Origin: Oceanobacter mangrovi
GTDB taxonomy: Bacteria > Pseudomonadota > Gammaproteobacteria > Pseudomonadales > Oceanobacteraceae
Direction of reading: 5' to 3'
NCBI RefSeq assembly: GCF_019740315.1
Contig: NZ_JAHXZR010000011.1
Span: 1 to 64,000 of the forward strand
Length of the DNA stretch: 64,000 bases
Shown here: positions 7,671-19,824 of the stretch, one piece after another
How the letters are laid out: each line of letters begins with the position of its first letter
Numbering within the stretch: position 1 is the stretch's first letter
Made by a program: the position numbers and the translations under genes
The notes under the pieces: generated by a model
What the model saw: the letters and a program-made list of their open reading frames with translations, nothing else
What the model was told of the DNA's origin: nothing
Databases searched by the model: none

Positions 7671-9224
7671 ATGCGTACAACCACTCTCCCGCAAGCATCG
7701 CCTTTGCTGGTGCTATTTTTGACCAGCCTGCTGCTGACCGCCTGTGATGGCAGCGAAACAGAAACCGACAGTGCAGGCACTGTTGATCCAGTTATTAATG
7801 ACTCCAGCACTTCGGCCAGCCCGGGGATAATCTCGGATGAAAACGACAGTGATGACACTGACAGCCAACAAGCTGACAACAGCTATTTCTATTTTTCCTA
7901 CGACGATTCAGCCAGCACCGCCTCACGGGACCTGAGCTTTTTCTATCTGGAGCAGGGCCTGCTGCCACAAAGCAGCTGGGGCCGCCCCTATGAATTTCTC
8001 AATGCTGAATCCTTTGGCAGCTTCAACAGCCAGACAGTCGGGCCGTTCGAGATTTCCATGTCTGCCCTGCCAGCCAGTGCCAGCGAACTGATGCTCGATT
8101 CAACCGCAGAAAACTACCTCGCTGTGGGAATCGACGTACAAGGCCCACAACTGAGCCAGGCAGAACGCAAGAATCTGGTCTTGACCCTGCTTGTTGATAC
8201 CTCCGGATCGATGCAAAGTGCTTTTTATGGCGGATTCTATGAAACCATTGATGGGGTCAGTACACGCCTCGATCTGCTGCAATATGGCCTCGATCAACTG
8301 CGTTTTGCACTCAAGCCTGGCGATGTTGTGAATCTGGTTGAATTCAACACCAGTGCCAGCGTGGTGCTGGAAAACTGGCTCTACAGCCAGCAATCCACTT
8401 CCGCCGACCTCGATACCGCCGAACTGGCTGATTATTTCGAGCAACTAAGTACCAATGGCTCCACCAATCTCGACGCCGGGGTCCAGCTGGCCTATGACGT
8501 CGCCCTGCAATACTACGATGCAGATAAAGCCAACCGGGTCGTCATAATGACGGATGCTTACGCCAACACCGGCGAAACCGATACCAGCGTGATTGCCAAC
8601 AACATCCTCATCAACGATATGGAAGGCATCTATTTCTCCGGCATTGGGATTGGTTCCGGCTTTGATGAAGACTTTCTCAATGAGCTGACGGACGCTGGCA
8701 AAGGCAGCTATTCCGCCATGGTGACACCTGCCGATGCAACCCGGCTGTTTGGTGATGACTTTATGCGCTTCGTCGATGTTGCCGTCCATGATGTGCTATT
8801 CAAACTCGATTACCCGGATAACTGGCAGCACGTCGCCTCAGCAGCAGAAGAACGCTCGACTGAAGCCAGCGACATCCAGACCATCAACTACGCCTACAAC
8901 AGCGAGCAGTTTTTCTTCGAGGCTTTTTCGACTGACAGCAACCTGGCCGATAGTGCTGAAGTCACACTGCAGATCAGCTGGACTGATGATGCGGGCATCA
9001 GCCAGCAAGACAGCCTGACGCTGGATCTGGCCAGTATGCAAGCACAGGGTCTTAGTGAAACCCGTGCGGCGGCGGCTGTTACCGCATTGGCGAATCTGAT
9101 CGCTGGCAGCATCAGCTGTGATCAGGTACAAGATTCCGGGCTACTGCTGCTGACAGACGAACACCCGACCCTGCAGAACTACCAGGATGCCATTGAGCAG
9201 TTCTGTCTGATCAGCCAGCAATAA
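7671..9224 (+). CDS. von Willebrand factor A domain lipoprotein (YfbK-like)
   Basis: 517 residues. The lipobox L-T-A-Cys25 indicates membrane anchoring, and an acidic Ser/Asp-rich linker follows. Residues about 65-150 resemble the N-terminal region of YfbK-type proteins. The VWA domain starts at LVLTLLVDTSGSMQ, giving the metal-ion-dependent adhesion motif D-x-S-x-S, with later residues NGSTNLDAG (Thr) and IMTDAYAN (Asp) completing the site. The C-terminal region (DQVQDSGLLLLTDEHPTL) is family-like. Such proteins bind ligands or partner proteins through a divalent metal. It is the third of the acidic lipoprotein trio; the start has AAAGGA upstream. The gene is convergent with the pseudouridine synthase, ending 2 bp away. 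Confidence 0.8.
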   Translation: MRTTTLPQASPLLVLFLTSLLLTACDGSETETDSAGTVDPVINDSSTSASPGIISDENDSDDTDSQQADNSYFYFSYDDSASTASRDLSFFYLEQGLLPQSSWGRPYEFLNAESFGSFNSQTVGPFEISMSALPASASELMLDSTAENYLAVGIDVQGPQLSQAERKNLVLTLLVDTSGSMQSAFYGGFYETIDGVSTRLDLLQYGLDQLRFALKPGDVVNLVEFNTSASVVLENWLYSQQSTSADLDTAELADYFEQLSTNGSTNLDAGVQLAYDVALQYYDADKANRVVIMTDAYANTGETDTSVIANNILINDMEGIYFSGIGIGSGFDEDFLNELTDAGKGSYSAMVTPADATRLFGDDFMRFVDVAVHDVLFKLDYPDNWQHVASAAEERSTEASDIQTINYAYNSEQFFFEAFSTDSNLADSAEVTLQISWTDDAGISQQDSLTLDLASMQAQGLSETRAAAAVTALANLIAGSISCDQVQDSGLLLLTDEHPTLQNYQDAIEQFCLISQQ

Positions 9225-9226
9225 GC

Positions 9227-9946
9227 TCAAGGCTGAATCCGACGCCACTGCCCTTCCGGCAAACCATCCAGCTGCCAGTCGCCAATCGCAATCCGGTGCA
9301 ACCTCAGTACCGGATTGCGAAAACGCCCGAACATGCGTTTGATCTGGTGGTAACGGCCTTCGGTCAGAGTCACCCGCACCTGATGCTCAGACAGAATCTC
9401 CAGTCTGGCCGGTTGTGTGGTGATGTCTTCGAACGGGAAATACATGCCAGCGGCAAATGCCGCGACATAATCCTGGCTGACCGGATTTTCCAGTGTCACC
9501 AGATAAACCTTGCTGACCTTGCTCTCAGGTGCCATCAGGGAAGCGGACCAGCGACTGTCGTTGGTCAGTAGCAGCAAGCCTGTCGATTGCTTGTCGAGGC
9601 GGCCAACAATATGCAGTTGCTGCAGTTCCACAGCACTCAGCGGTTGCTGGTCCACAGCCAGAGATTCGCGCAGCAGGTCCAGCACAGTGCGGTGCTCGGC
9701 ATCCGAGGTGGCGCTGACAATGCCTGCCGGTTTATGTAACGCCAGATAGATGGGCTGCAGGTCCTGCAGCAGCTGACCATCCAGCTCAATACGGTCAAAG
9801 GGCCCGACCAGCTGATTGATATCGGTTGCTGGCGCACCGTTTACCCACAGCCGCCGCTGGCCCAGCAGCAAGCGTACATCGCGCCGCGACCACTTGCTGT
9901 TGGCAGCAATAAAACGGTCAAGCCGATGATAACCACCCACAGCCAT
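9227..9946 (-). CDS. RsuA/RluB-family rRNA pseudouridine synthase
   Basis: 239 residues. It has an N-terminal S4-type RNA-binding domain (RLDRFIAANSKWSRRDVRLL, then RLWVNG), followed by the RsuA-family catalytic domain with LHKPAGIVSAT and the catalytic aspartate in VGRLDKQSTGLLLLTND. The C-terminal GRYHQIKRMFGRFRNPVLRL is the typical family motif. It converts a specific uridine in ribosomal RNA to pseudouridine. The short length and the divergent S4 domain place it with RsuA (16S U516) or the small RluE/RluF-like enzymes; the target cannot be decided from sequence by eye. It stands alone between convergent lipoprotein and purA-side terminators. Confidence 0.85.
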   Translation of the reverse strand: MAVGGYHRLDRFIAANSKWSRRDVRLLLGQRRLWVNGAPATDINQLVGPFDRIELDGQLLQDLQPIYLALHKPAGIVSATSDAEHRTVLDLLRESLAVDQQPLSAVELQQLHIVGRLDKQSTGLLLLTNDSRWSASLMAPESKVSKVYLVTLENPVSQDYVAAFAAGMYFPFEDITTQPARLEILSEHQVRVTLTEGRYHQIKRMFGRFRNPVLRLHRIAIGDWQLDGLPEGQWRRIQP

Positions 9947-10028
9947 TAACCAGCACTGCCTGTCAGCCCTGAGCAGGACCGCAAAAACAGCTTCACCATC
10001 GCAACCTCCAGCTCAGACAGCAGCTACA

Positions 10029-10055
10029 AAAATGCCGCGCATTGCGCGGCATTTT
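10029..10055. terminator. Strong bidirectional-looking hairpin terminator after purA
   Basis: A perfect 12-bp stem (10029-10040 and 10044-10055) with a 3-nt loop. The arms begin and end with AAAA/TTTT, so a U-run would follow in either direction. It ends the purA transcript on the minus strand, about 95 bp past the stop. A second 8-bp hairpin without a U-run (AGTCCCGG/CCGGGACT, 10120-10139) sits directly after the purA stop. Confidence 0.8.
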
Positions 10056-10148
10056 AATTCGCCTAACCAATATGGCAGGCGATACGGTATTCCAGCCAAA
10101 CGGGTATCCACTTACATGGAGTCCCGGCCAGCCGGGACTTCAGCAAGA

Positions 10149-12630
<2,482 letters not shown>

Positions 12631-12643
12631 TCTTTAGCCCATA

Positions 12644-12835
12644 TCAGTGGATGAGATACAAGAGACCAACGCCCAGCAGCATGCTGAACAGGCCCGTCAT
12701 GCGGATGGTCCGGGTGTCGGCATCGGCCAGAGAGACCACCCAGCGGCGCCACTGTGCCGGTAACAGGAAAGGCATCAGACCTTCCAGTACAAATACCAGA
12801 CAAATGGCGACCGTTAATTCTTGCCAGAGCGTCAT
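12644..12835 (-). CDS. DUF2065 small membrane protein
   Basis: 63 residues with two membrane segments (about residues 6-26 and 44-62) around a short polar loop (LPAQWRRWVVSLADADTRTI). The sequence start MTLWQELTVAICLVFVLEG fits the DUF2065 family, usually 60-65 residues. The ATG at 12835 gives the family-typical length; an in-frame ATG 48 bp upstream would add a polar leader. It follows the hflC terminator and begins the hisZ-purA transcription unit. Its conserved position next to hflC suggests a link to the HflKC membrane complex, but no function is established. Confidence 0.75.
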   Translation of the reverse strand: MTLWQELTVAICLVFVLEGLMPFLLPAQWRRWVVSLADADTRTIRMTGLFSMLLGVGLLYLIH

Positions 12836-12911
12836 ACTTGTATCGTCGGGTGAGGGATGATCCGCTAACGCAGAAGCGTTCAATTAGTGATCAATCCCGT
12901 CGAATTCTCAC

Positions 12912-12937
12912 AAAAAAACCGGGCCAGTGGCCCGGTT
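12912..12937 (-). terminator. Rho-independent terminator of the hfl operon
   Basis: Read on the minus strand: AACCGGGC stem, short loop, GCCCGGTT, then a run of seven U. In window coordinates the stem arms are 12917-12924 and 12930-12937 and the A-run 12912-12918 supplies the U-run. It lies about 60 bp past the hflC stop and separates the hfq-hflX-hflK-hflC unit from DUF2065-hisZ-purA. Confidence 0.85.
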
Positions 12938-12998
12938 GCCGGATTCTAGCAAAACCGCTGGGCGAACTCCATGCTCAGGAGCCGATCAGCGGAATTGA

Positions 12999-13865
12999 TT
13001 ATTTGCCAGAAGGATCCTTCATGTAGCGGAAGAAGTCGCTGTCCGGCTTCAACAGCAAGATATCGTTGCTCTTGAAGGTCTCGGTGTAGGCTTTCAGGCT
13101 ACGGGTGAAGGAATAGAATTCCGGATCCTTGCTGAACGCCGAGCTGTAGATACGAGCAGCTTCAGCGTCGCCTTCACCACGGGTACGTTCCGCATCACGG
13201 TAGGCTTCAGCTTCGATAACCGTCTTCTGACGGTCAGCATCGGCACGAATACCCTCGCCCAGCTCACGGCCCTGGGAGCGATGCTCACGGGCTTCCCGCT
13301 GACGTTCTGCCGACATCCGCTGGTAAACAGAGTCACTCAGTTCGTCTGGCAGATCGATCGCCTTGACGCGCACGTCGAGCACTTCGATCCCCAGTTCAGA
13401 CTGGGTGTCTTCATTCAGCAGGCCAGTCAGCTTGGTCATCAGCTGGTCACGCTCACCGGATACCACATCGTGCATGGTACGAGCGGCGATTTCGTCACGC
13501 AGGCCCTTGTTCATCAGGTTCGACAACAGCTTGGATGCTTCCATCCGATTGCCGGAAGTGGCGCGGTAATATGCACCAACGTCCTTGATACGCCATTTGG
13601 CGAATGCATCAACGATGACGTACTTCTTGCCGGAAGTCAGGTAACGGGATGGATTGGAATCCAGCGTCAGAATCCGGGCATCGAACTTCTTGACGTTCTG
13701 CACGAATGGCAGCGCCCAGTGCAGGCCAGGCTGGATGTCCGACTCAACCACTTCACCCAGTTGCAGTTTGATCGCCAGTTCTTTCTCGTTGACGATGTAG
13801 AAACCACTGGCGGCACTCAGCAGAATGGCTGCCAACAGGCCGATAATCAGCGTTTTAGTAGACAT
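12999..13865 (-). CDS. hflC: HflC, FtsH protease modulator subunit
   Basis: 288 residues. An N-terminal membrane anchor (LIIGLLAAILLSAASGFYIV) is followed by a periplasmic SPFH/prohibitin domain (NEKELAIKLQLGEVV, then GLHWALPFVQNVKKFDARIL) and a coiled coil (MSAERQREAREHRSQGRELG). With HflK it forms the large membrane cage that surrounds and restrains the AAA protease FtsH. Its start overlaps the hflK stop (TAATG), which gives coupled translation and the 1:1 ratio expected for the complex. It is the last gene before the terminator at 12912-12937. Confidence 0.95.
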   Translation of the reverse strand: MSTKTLIIGLLAAILLSAASGFYIVNEKELAIKLQLGEVVESDIQPGLHWALPFVQNVKKFDARILTLDSNPSRYLTSGKKYVIVDAFAKWRIKDVGAYYRATSGNRMEASKLLSNLMNKGLRDEIAARTMHDVVSGERDQLMTKLTGLLNEDTQSELGIEVLDVRVKAIDLPDELSDSVYQRMSAERQREAREHRSQGRELGEGIRADADRQKTVIEAEAYRDAERTRGEGDAEAARIYSSAFSKDPEFYSFTRSLKAYTETFKSNDILLLKPDSDFFRYMKDPSGK

Positions 13866-15070
13866 TAACGACCCTCCCGGCGAGTACTTGATGATGTGGT
13901 TTGACGCGAACGAACTTCCTCCAGAACCTGATCGGTCAGACGGGAAATATCATCGTTACTGAGGCTGCCAGAGCTGCCAACCGGTGACACAGGCATATTC
14001 TTGATGATCTGGTCGAGAGGCAGGTACATCATGTTGTTGCCACCATCCACATCAACCAGCACCTTGCTGGACTGGGTATAAACGCTCGACAACGCATCGA
14101 TATACAGACGCTCGCGCATTACGGCCGGAGCCTTCTTGTATTCAGCATAGAGGTCGTTAAAACGAGCGGCCTCACCTTCGGCACGGGCAATGACCCGATC
14201 CTTGTAGGCAGATGCTTCCTCCAGCTCACGCTGGGCCTTACCACGAGCTTCCGGTACGACGGAGTTGGCATAGGCTTCGGCTTCACTGATGAAGCGATCC
14301 TTGTCCTGCTTGGCTTTCTGCACGTCATCAAAGGCATCCTTAACCTGCGACGGTGCACGGGCGTCCTTGATGTTGACGGTGCTCAGCACCATACCGGTTT
14401 CGTAACGGTCGAGATAATTCTGCAGACGTACCTGTACCTGGTCAGCCAGCAGGTTACGACCAACCGTCAGGATCTGATCCATCTTGGTAGAACCCACTTC
14501 GTGACGCAGCGAAGACTCCGCCGCCGACACCAGAGTGCGCTCAGGTGATTCGACGCGCAGGGCGTATTTCACCGGATCAGATACCCGGTACTGCACGCTC
14601 AGTTCGATTTCGACGATGTTTTCGTCTTCGGTCAGCATGCGTTCCTTGACTTCAACTTCCCGTACACCGGTGGTGTTAACCGGCAATACCGAGTCGATCA
14701 AAGGTGCCTTGACGTTGAAACCCGGACCCGTGGTGTCATGGTATTTACCCATTCGCAGCACCACGCCACGTTCGGTTTCATCGAGGGTATAGAAAGAATT
14801 GAAGACTACCAGTACAACGATAATGGCTGCTGCAATAACCGCCATGCTGGCCAGACCGCCACCATTGCCATTGCTGCTGTTACCTGAGTTACCACCGTTG
14901 CCCTTGCCACCGAACATGCCATTGAGCTTGTCGAGCAACTGCTTCAGCGCTTCATCCAGATCCGGTGGCTGATTACCGCCACCTCCGCCGCCGCGATTGT
15001 TATTGCCGCGGTTGTTGTTACCCCAGGGATCATTGGGATTGCCCTTACCGCCGGGCTCGTTCCAGGCCAT
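13865..15070 (-). CDS. hflK: HflK, FtsH protease modulator subunit
   Basis: 401 residues. The N-terminal cytoplasmic tail is strongly Gly/Asn-rich (NPNDPWGNNNRGNNNRGGGG and a second block near residues 55-72). It is followed by one membrane helix (about 75-95), an SPFH domain (TLDETERGVVLRMGKYHDT) and a coiled coil with VKDAFDDVQKAKQDKDRF. It assembles with HflC around FtsH at the inner membrane. The gly-rich tail is typical of HflK, but its Gly-Asn repeat content is high. hflC follows with TAATG overlap; hflX precedes by 131 bp, a gap wide enough for an extra promoter. Confidence 0.95.
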   Translation of the reverse strand: MAWNEPGGKGNPNDPWGNNNRGNNNRGGGGGGNQPPDLDEALKQLLDKLNGMFGGKGNGGNSGNSSNGNGGGLASMAVIAAAIIVVLVVFNSFYTLDETERGVVLRMGKYHDTTGPGFNVKAPLIDSVLPVNTTGVREVEVKERMLTEDENIVEIELSVQYRVSDPVKYALRVESPERTLVSAAESSLRHEVGSTKMDQILTVGRNLLADQVQVRLQNYLDRYETGMVLSTVNIKDARAPSQVKDAFDDVQKAKQDKDRFISEAEAYANSVVPEARGKAQRELEEASAYKDRVIARAEGEAARFNDLYAEYKKAPAVMRERLYIDALSSVYTQSSKVLVDVDGGNNMMYLPLDQIIKNMPVSPVGSSGSLSNDDISRLTDQVLEEVRSRQTTSSSTRREGR

Positions 15071-15201
15071 AGTTAACTCCGTCAGGGAAGTTTCTTGTCA
15101 TTGTTGGAAACCAGCCATTGCCCTTCACAATGGCTGTCTTCGTCTTTATTCAGATGTGACGCAATGATAACGATTTTCCCGGCGAATGCGATAAAACATG
15201 A

Positions 15202-16512
15202 CTATTGCCACGGTTCCCGCGGTTCCGGCAGGAAGCGGCTGACAGCAACATCGGCACGCGCAAGCGCTCGCTTGAAGTCCTGTTTCTGCATACGAATGGA
15301 TAACCAGACGTCACCATTATCGTCATAACGTTCCTGTTTGATTGCGCCGAGTTCGTACAGTATCGCCCGCAGCTTGGCATCCGCCGGCAACAGACAAATG
15401 TCTTCTGACACCACGTCGTCACCCAACAGCTCGCCAATCGCCTGCTCAAGCAAGTCAAAGCCCTGTCGTTGCATGGCAGACAACCAGACCGCTACCGGTA
15501 CACCGGCTTCGTCGCGATCAATACGCGGCTGGCCGTGTTCCAGCAGGTCAATCTTGTTGTAAACCCGCAGTTGTGGCACTTCCGTCGCATCGATTTCCGC
15601 CAGCACCTTGTCAACTTCAGCTATGTTGCGGTCACGCTCTTCCGCAGCACTGTCGACCACGTGCATCAGCAAGTCGGCTTCAGCGGCTTCCTGCAAGGTT
15701 GCCTGAAAAGCCTCAACCAGCTTGTGCGGCAGGTGGCGAATAAAGCCAACGGTGTCGGCCAGCACGACTTCGCCAATCGGCTCAACCGGCAAGCGTCGCA
15801 GGGTTGGGTCGAGCGTCGCAAACAACTGGTCAGCGGCGTAGACATCGGCCTGCGTCAAGGCGTTGAACAAGGTCGATTTACCGGCGTTGGTATAACCCAC
15901 AATTGCCACGGTTGGCGTTGCGGAACGCTGCCGTGCCCGTCGGCCCTGCTGCCGCTGGGCACGCACCTTGGCGAGCCGGGCATTGATGTTTTTCACCCGT
16001 TCACGCAGCAATCGACGGTCGGTTTCCAGCTGGGTTTCACCCGGACCACGCAAGCCGATACCGCCTTTCTGACGCTCAAGGTGCGTCCAGCCCCGTACCA
16101 GACGGGTAGACTGATACTGCAATTGGGCCAGTTCGACCTGTAACTTACCTTCGTGGGTGCGTGCCCGCTGGGCAAAGATATCCAGAATCAGGCCGGTACG
16201 ATCAAGTACCCGACACTGCAGTGCCCGCTCCAGGTTACGTTCCTGGCTGGGCGTAATGGAATGGTTGAAGATAACCAGCTCAACGCCGTGCAACTGCACG
16301 ACTTCACGGATTTCCTCGACTTTGCCGCTTCCGATAAAAAATTTGGCGTCGGGTACATCACGTTTGGTGGTTACCAGTTCTACCGGATCAGCTCCGGCGG
16401 AGATCACAAGTTCCCGGAATTCAGCCAGATCCTCTCGGTTGACTCCCTCCGGGAAATCGATGTGCACCAGAACGGCTGTCTCTCCACCGTTCTGTGGGCG
16501 CTCAAAGAACAA
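15202..16512 (-). CDS. hflX: Ribosome-associated GTPase HflX
   Basis: 436 residues. The N-terminal HflX-specific domain is clear (GETAVLVHIDFPEG, AKFFIGSGKVEEI, then TPSQERNLERALQCRVLDRT). The linker GKLQVELAQLQYQSTRLVRG leads to the G domain with GYTNAGKSTLFNAL (G1) and DTVGFIRHLPHKLV (G3), and YNKIDLL (G4). HflX splits stalled or heat-damaged 70S ribosomes and binds 50S subunits. The start is TTG at 16512, with GAGGAG upstream. It follows hfq by 25 bp in the conserved hfq-hflX order. Confidence 0.95.
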   Translation of the reverse strand: MFFERPQNGGETAVLVHIDFPEGVNREDLAEFRELVISAGADPVELVTTKRDVPDAKFFIGSGKVEEIREVVQLHGVELVIFNHSITPSQERNLERALQCRVLDRTGLILDIFAQRARTHEGKLQVELAQLQYQSTRLVRGWTHLERQKGGIGLRGPGETQLETDRRLLRERVKNINARLAKVRAQRQQGRRARQRSATPTVAIVGYTNAGKSTLFNALTQADVYAADQLFATLDPTLRRLPVEPIGEVVLADTVGFIRHLPHKLVEAFQATLQEAAEADLLMHVVDSAAEERDRNIAEVDKVLAEIDATEVPQLRVYNKIDLLEHGQPRIDRDEAGVPVAVWLSAMQRQGFDLLEQAIGELLGDDVVSEDICLLPADAKLRAILYELGAIKQERYDDNGDVWLSIRMQKQDFKRALARADVAVSRFLPEPREPWQ

Positions 16513-16537
16513 CTAGTCGCTACTCCTCAACTGTCAA

Positions 16538-16789
16538 TCAGTTGTCGTCGCCGGATTCGTCATTCGTTTCTACTGGTGCCATACGGATGTTGCGAGATGG
16601 CACAACGGTAGAGATGGCATGTTTGTATACCATCTGGCTGACAGTGTTCTTCAGCAAAATTACGAATTGGTCAAATGATTCAATCTGTCCCTGCAACTTG
16701 ATGCCGTTCACAAGAAAAATCGATACCGGCACCCGCTCTTTTCTGAGCTGATTCAGGTAAGGGTCTTGTAACGAATGCCCTTTTGACAT
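16538..16789 (-). CDS. hfq: RNA chaperone Hfq
   Basis: 83 residues with the Sm1 motif ([21 protein letters not shown]) and Sm2 motif ([12 protein letters not shown]), and the proximal-face residues Q8, Q41-F42, K56-H57 recognisable. Hfq is a hexameric ring that binds small RNAs and mRNAs and pairs them. The C-terminal tail is short and acidic ([10 protein letters not shown]), as in many Pseudomonas-type proteins rather than the long enterobacterial tail. GAGGAG lies just upstream of the start. The 110-bp gap to miaA is AT-rich near 16850 and could carry an additional promoter. Confidence 0.97.
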   Translation of the reverse strand: MSKGHSLQDPYLNQLRKERVPVSIFLVNGIKLQGQIESFDQFVILLKNTVSQMVYKHAISTVVPSRNIRMAPVETNDESGDDN

Positions 16790-16899
16790 TGTGTACTCTC
16801 CTCAACGAGTAAATGCCGCCAATATACGGCAGCGCAAAAATAAAAATATCCCCAGTCCGTCGCGCGAAAAGTGCCTGAAACAAGGCCAGAGCTGACTAA

Positions 16900-17859
16900 T
16901 TACAGCGACTTGCTAAATATGGCGTTCGCTTCAAGTATTTTCAAGGCAGTAGACAACAGTTCCGGTGAATCTGTTTCAAGCCAGTGCAAATCCGGCCAGC
17001 TGCGTAACCAGGTGATTTGACGTTTGGCCAGCTGACGGGTAGCAATAATGCCGCGCTCAATCATGCTGTCGTAATCGTACTCACCCTGCAGGTATTCCCA
17101 CACCTGGCGATAGCCCACTGCCCGAATCGACGGCAAACCTGTGTGCAAATCGCCACGCTGATACAGCGCCCGCACTTCTTCCAGAAAACCGTCGGCCATC
17201 ATTTGACGATAGCGCATGGCGATGCGCTGGTGTAATACCGCCCGATCTTTGGGGCAAACCGCAAAATTGACCACATGGTAAGGCAGCGGTTCCGTCTGTT
17301 GTTCCTCCCAGAATTGCGTCAGCGTCTTGCCCGACACCCGATACACCTCCAGCGCCCGCTGAATCCGTTGCTGATCCATCGGTTTCAGTCGCGCAGCTGA
17401 CTCAGGATCAACCTTGGCCAACTGTTCATGCATCCACGGCCAGCCATGCTTGTCGGCTTCGGCCAGCAACGCAGAACGGATTGTTTCATCCGCCTGGGGT
17501 AAGTCCGCCGCGCCATCGCGAAGGAACTTGAAATACATCATGGTGCCGCCGACCAGCAATGGAATCCGACCCGCCGCCGTAATCGCCGCCATTTCCCGCA
17601 GCGCGTCCTCGCGGAAAGTCATTGCCGAATAAGGCTCGGCCGGATCCAGCAGATCGATCAGCCGGTGCGGCGCCCGCGCCTGCATGGCGGCGTCCGGTTT
17701 GGCCGTGCCAATATCCATGCCCTTGTACACCAGCGCCGAATCAACACTGATAATGTCACAGGGGAAACGCTCCACCAGTTCGAGTGCCAGGGCGGTTTTT
17801 CCCGAGGCGGTTGGCCCCATCAGGAAAATGGCAGGTGGCAGGGAGGTCTGGCTGGTCAT
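16900..17859 (-). CDS. miaA: tRNA dimethylallyltransferase
   Basis: 319 residues. It transfers a dimethylallyl group to A37 of tRNAs reading UNN codons, the precursor of ms2i6A. The P-loop [14 protein letters not shown], the substrate loop [17 protein letters not shown], the [19 protein letters not shown] block and [17 protein letters not shown] are all typical. The C-terminal [14 protein letters not shown] is the conserved tRNA-binding region. The start overlaps the mutL stop (TAATG), so translation is coupled. It sits in the standard mutL-miaA-hfq-hflX order. Confidence 0.96.
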   Translation of the reverse strand: MTSQTSLPPAIFLMGPTASGKTALALELVERFPCDIISVDSALVYKGMDIGTAKPDAAMQARAPHRLIDLLDPAEPYSAMTFREDALREMAAITAAGRIPLLVGGTMMYFKFLRDGAADLPQADETIRSALLAEADKHGWPWMHEQLAKVDPESAARLKPMDQQRIQRALEVYRVSGKTLTQFWEEQQTEPLPYHVVNFAVCPKDRAVLHQRIAMRYRQMMADGFLEEVRALYQRGDLHTGLPSIRAVGYRQVWEYLQGEYDYDSMIERGIIATRQLAKRQITWLRSWPDLHWLETDSPELLSTALKILEANAIFSKSL

Positions 17860-19817
17860 TAACGGCCTCGTAAAAACAGTTTGTCCAGCTCAGCCATGCT
17901 CAACTGGGTCCAGGTCGGGCGGCCGTGGTTACACTGGCCGCTGCGCTCGGTGGCTTCCATATCCCGTAACAGCGCGTTCATTTCCGGAATGGTCAATTTG
18001 CGGTTGGCCCGTACCGAACCGTGGCAGGCCATGGTCGACAGAATTTCATTGCGATGGGCTTCAATACGATCAGACGTACCATGCTCCATCAGATCACCCA
18101 GCATATCGGTAATCAGTTGCTGCACTGGCGCTTGCTGCAACAACACTGGAATCTGCCGGATCATCACGGATTCCGGCCCGGCCCGCGCCAACTCGACACC
18201 CAGTGCGCGAAATTCGTCGGCAAACTGTTCGGCGGCATCGGCTTCACGCTCGCTGACCGCCAGCGTCTGGGGCACCAGCAAGGGCTGACTGGCGACCTGC
18301 TGCTGATCAACGGCGACTTTCAGGCGTTCATAGGTAATGCGTTCGTGCGCGGCATGCATATCCACCAGCACCAGCCCAACTGCGTTCTGCGACAGGATAT
18401 AAATGCCGTGTAGCTGGGCAATGGCAAACCCCAGCGGCGGTACTTCACCGTCGTCCGCAGGCAAGGCTGGAGTCGTTGTTGCCACCGGCAGTGGTTCACT
18501 CATCGAGCGATAGGCGGCCAACTGATCCGCCACCTGCGAGCCCTGAGGGCGCTGACTAAACGCCGTTTGCGAATAACTGCCTGAGCTTCCGCTTGCAGCC
18601 GGACTCCATGGCGTTTGCGAATCCACCGCCGAACGTTCGGCATAGGAAGCATTCGACGGCTGATGCTGCCATGGCAAGCGTTCCTGACCAGCAAACTCTC
18701 CCGCTTCCACCCCCGTTGCTGCCGCACGATTGGCGCTCAGGCCAAAACCGATTTGAGCTACTTCTGTAGAACCGGTCAGCTCAGCGGCATTGGTCGGCGG
18801 CAGCTGATCCTGTGGCCGCACTTCTCCCAACACCCGGTGCAGGGTGCGGAAGAGGAAATCGTGCACCAGCCGACCGTCACGGAAACGCACTTCGTGCTTG
18901 GTCGGGTGAACGTTGACGTCCACCAGTTTCGGATCCAGCGTCAGGTACAGCACAAAGGCCGGATGACGACCATGGAACAACACATCGCGATAGGCTTGCT
19001 TGATCGCGTGCACCACCAGCTTGTCGCGCACCGCACGGCCATTAACAAAGAAATACTGCATGTCGGCCTGCGAGCGCGAAAAGGTCGGCAAGGCCACCCA
19101 GCCCTGCAGATTCAGCCCGGCAGCTTCGGTATCAACATGCATGGCGTTATCAATAAACTGCGGCGACAGCAACGCAGCAACACGGCGCTCTTTTTCGATA
19201 CCGCGTTCGGCCGCCCGCAACTGATGAATCACCTTGCCGTTATGACGCAGGCTGAAGGCGACGTCATAACGACTGAGCGCCAGCTTCTTTAAATGTTCTT
19301 CCAGATGGCTGAATTCGGTTTTTTCGGTACGCAGGAATTTGCGGCGCGCCGGGGTATTAAAAAACAGGTCACGCACTTCCAGCGTGGTACCAACCGGATG
19401 GGCTGCCGGACTGGTTTTGGTCATCATGTCGCGGCCTTCGGCCTCCACCTGCCAGGCCAGATCCGCATTTTCCGACCGCGACGTCAGCGTCAGCCGCGAT
19501 ACCGAACTGATCGACGCCAGCGCCTCACCACGAAAGCCCATGGTCATCACGGCTTCAAGGTCATCAAGAGTGACGATTTTACTGGTGGCGTGGCGGCTCA
19601 GTGCCAGCGGCAGGTCGTCCTTGTCGATACCACAGCCGTTATCCCGCACCCGCAACAGCTTGATACCGCCTTGCTCGGCGTCCACTTCAATACGATTGGC
19701 ACCGGCATCGAGGGAGTTTTCGACCAACTCCTTGACGATATTGGCAGGACGTTCCACCACCTCCCCTGCCGCAATCTGGTTGGCAAGGCGAGGCGATAAC
19801 AAATGAATCTGGGGCAT
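17859..19817 (-). CDS. mutL: DNA mismatch repair protein MutL (endonuclease type)
   Basis: 652 residues. The N-terminal GHKL ATPase has all motifs ([31 protein letters not shown]). A long Ser/Gln-rich linker (about 340-450) connects it to the dimerisation domain. That domain contains D-M-H-A-x2-E-x4-E ([13 protein letters not shown]), then ACHGSVRAN and QCNHGRPTW. These three motifs mark MutL proteins with latent endonuclease activity, as in Pseudomonas, not the E. coli form that needs MutH. The homology start is ATG 19817; the frame is open further upstream but that part overlaps amiB. The amiB stop is 7 bp upstream. Confidence 0.95.
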   Translation of the reverse strand: MPQIHLLSPRLANQIAAGEVVERPANIVKELVENSLDAGANRIEVDAEQGGIKLLRVRDNGCGIDKDDLPLALSRHATSKIVTLDDLEAVMTMGFRGEALASISSVSRLTLTSRSENADLAWQVEAEGRDMMTKTSPAAHPVGTTLEVRDLFFNTPARRKFLRTEKTEFSHLEEHLKKLALSRYDVAFSLRHNGKVIHQLRAAERGIEKERRVAALLSPQFIDNAMHVDTEAAGLNLQGWVALPTFSRSQADMQYFFVNGRAVRDKLVVHAIKQAYRDVLFHGRHPAFVLYLTLDPKLVDVNVHPTKHEVRFRDGRLVHDFLFRTLHRVLGEVRPQDQLPPTNAAELTGSTEVAQIGFGLSANRAAATGVEAGEFAGQERLPWQHQPSNASYAERSAVDSQTPWSPAASGSSGSYSQTAFSQRPQGSQVADQLAAYRSMSEPLPVATTTPALPADDGEVPPLGFAIAQLHGIYILSQNAVGLVLVDMHAAHERITYERLKVAVDQQQVASQPLLVPQTLAVSEREADAAEQFADEFRALGVELARAGPESVMIRQIPVLLQQAPVQQLITDMLGDLMEHGTSDRIEAHRNEILSTMACHGSVRANRKLTIPEMNALLRDMEATERSGQCNHGRPTWTQLSMAELDKLFLRGR

Positions 19818-19824
19818 GGGGATA

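Noticed and set aside
9947-10028. Possible small gene or RNA between the pseudouridine synthase and the terminator
   Set aside because: Only 82 bp of unstructured sequence without start signal; it is most likely promoter and leader for the pseudouridine synthase gene.
10120-10139. Second purA terminator (8-bp hairpin)
   Set aside because: No U-run follows on the minus strand; it is mentioned only as an adjunct to the hairpin at 10029-10055.
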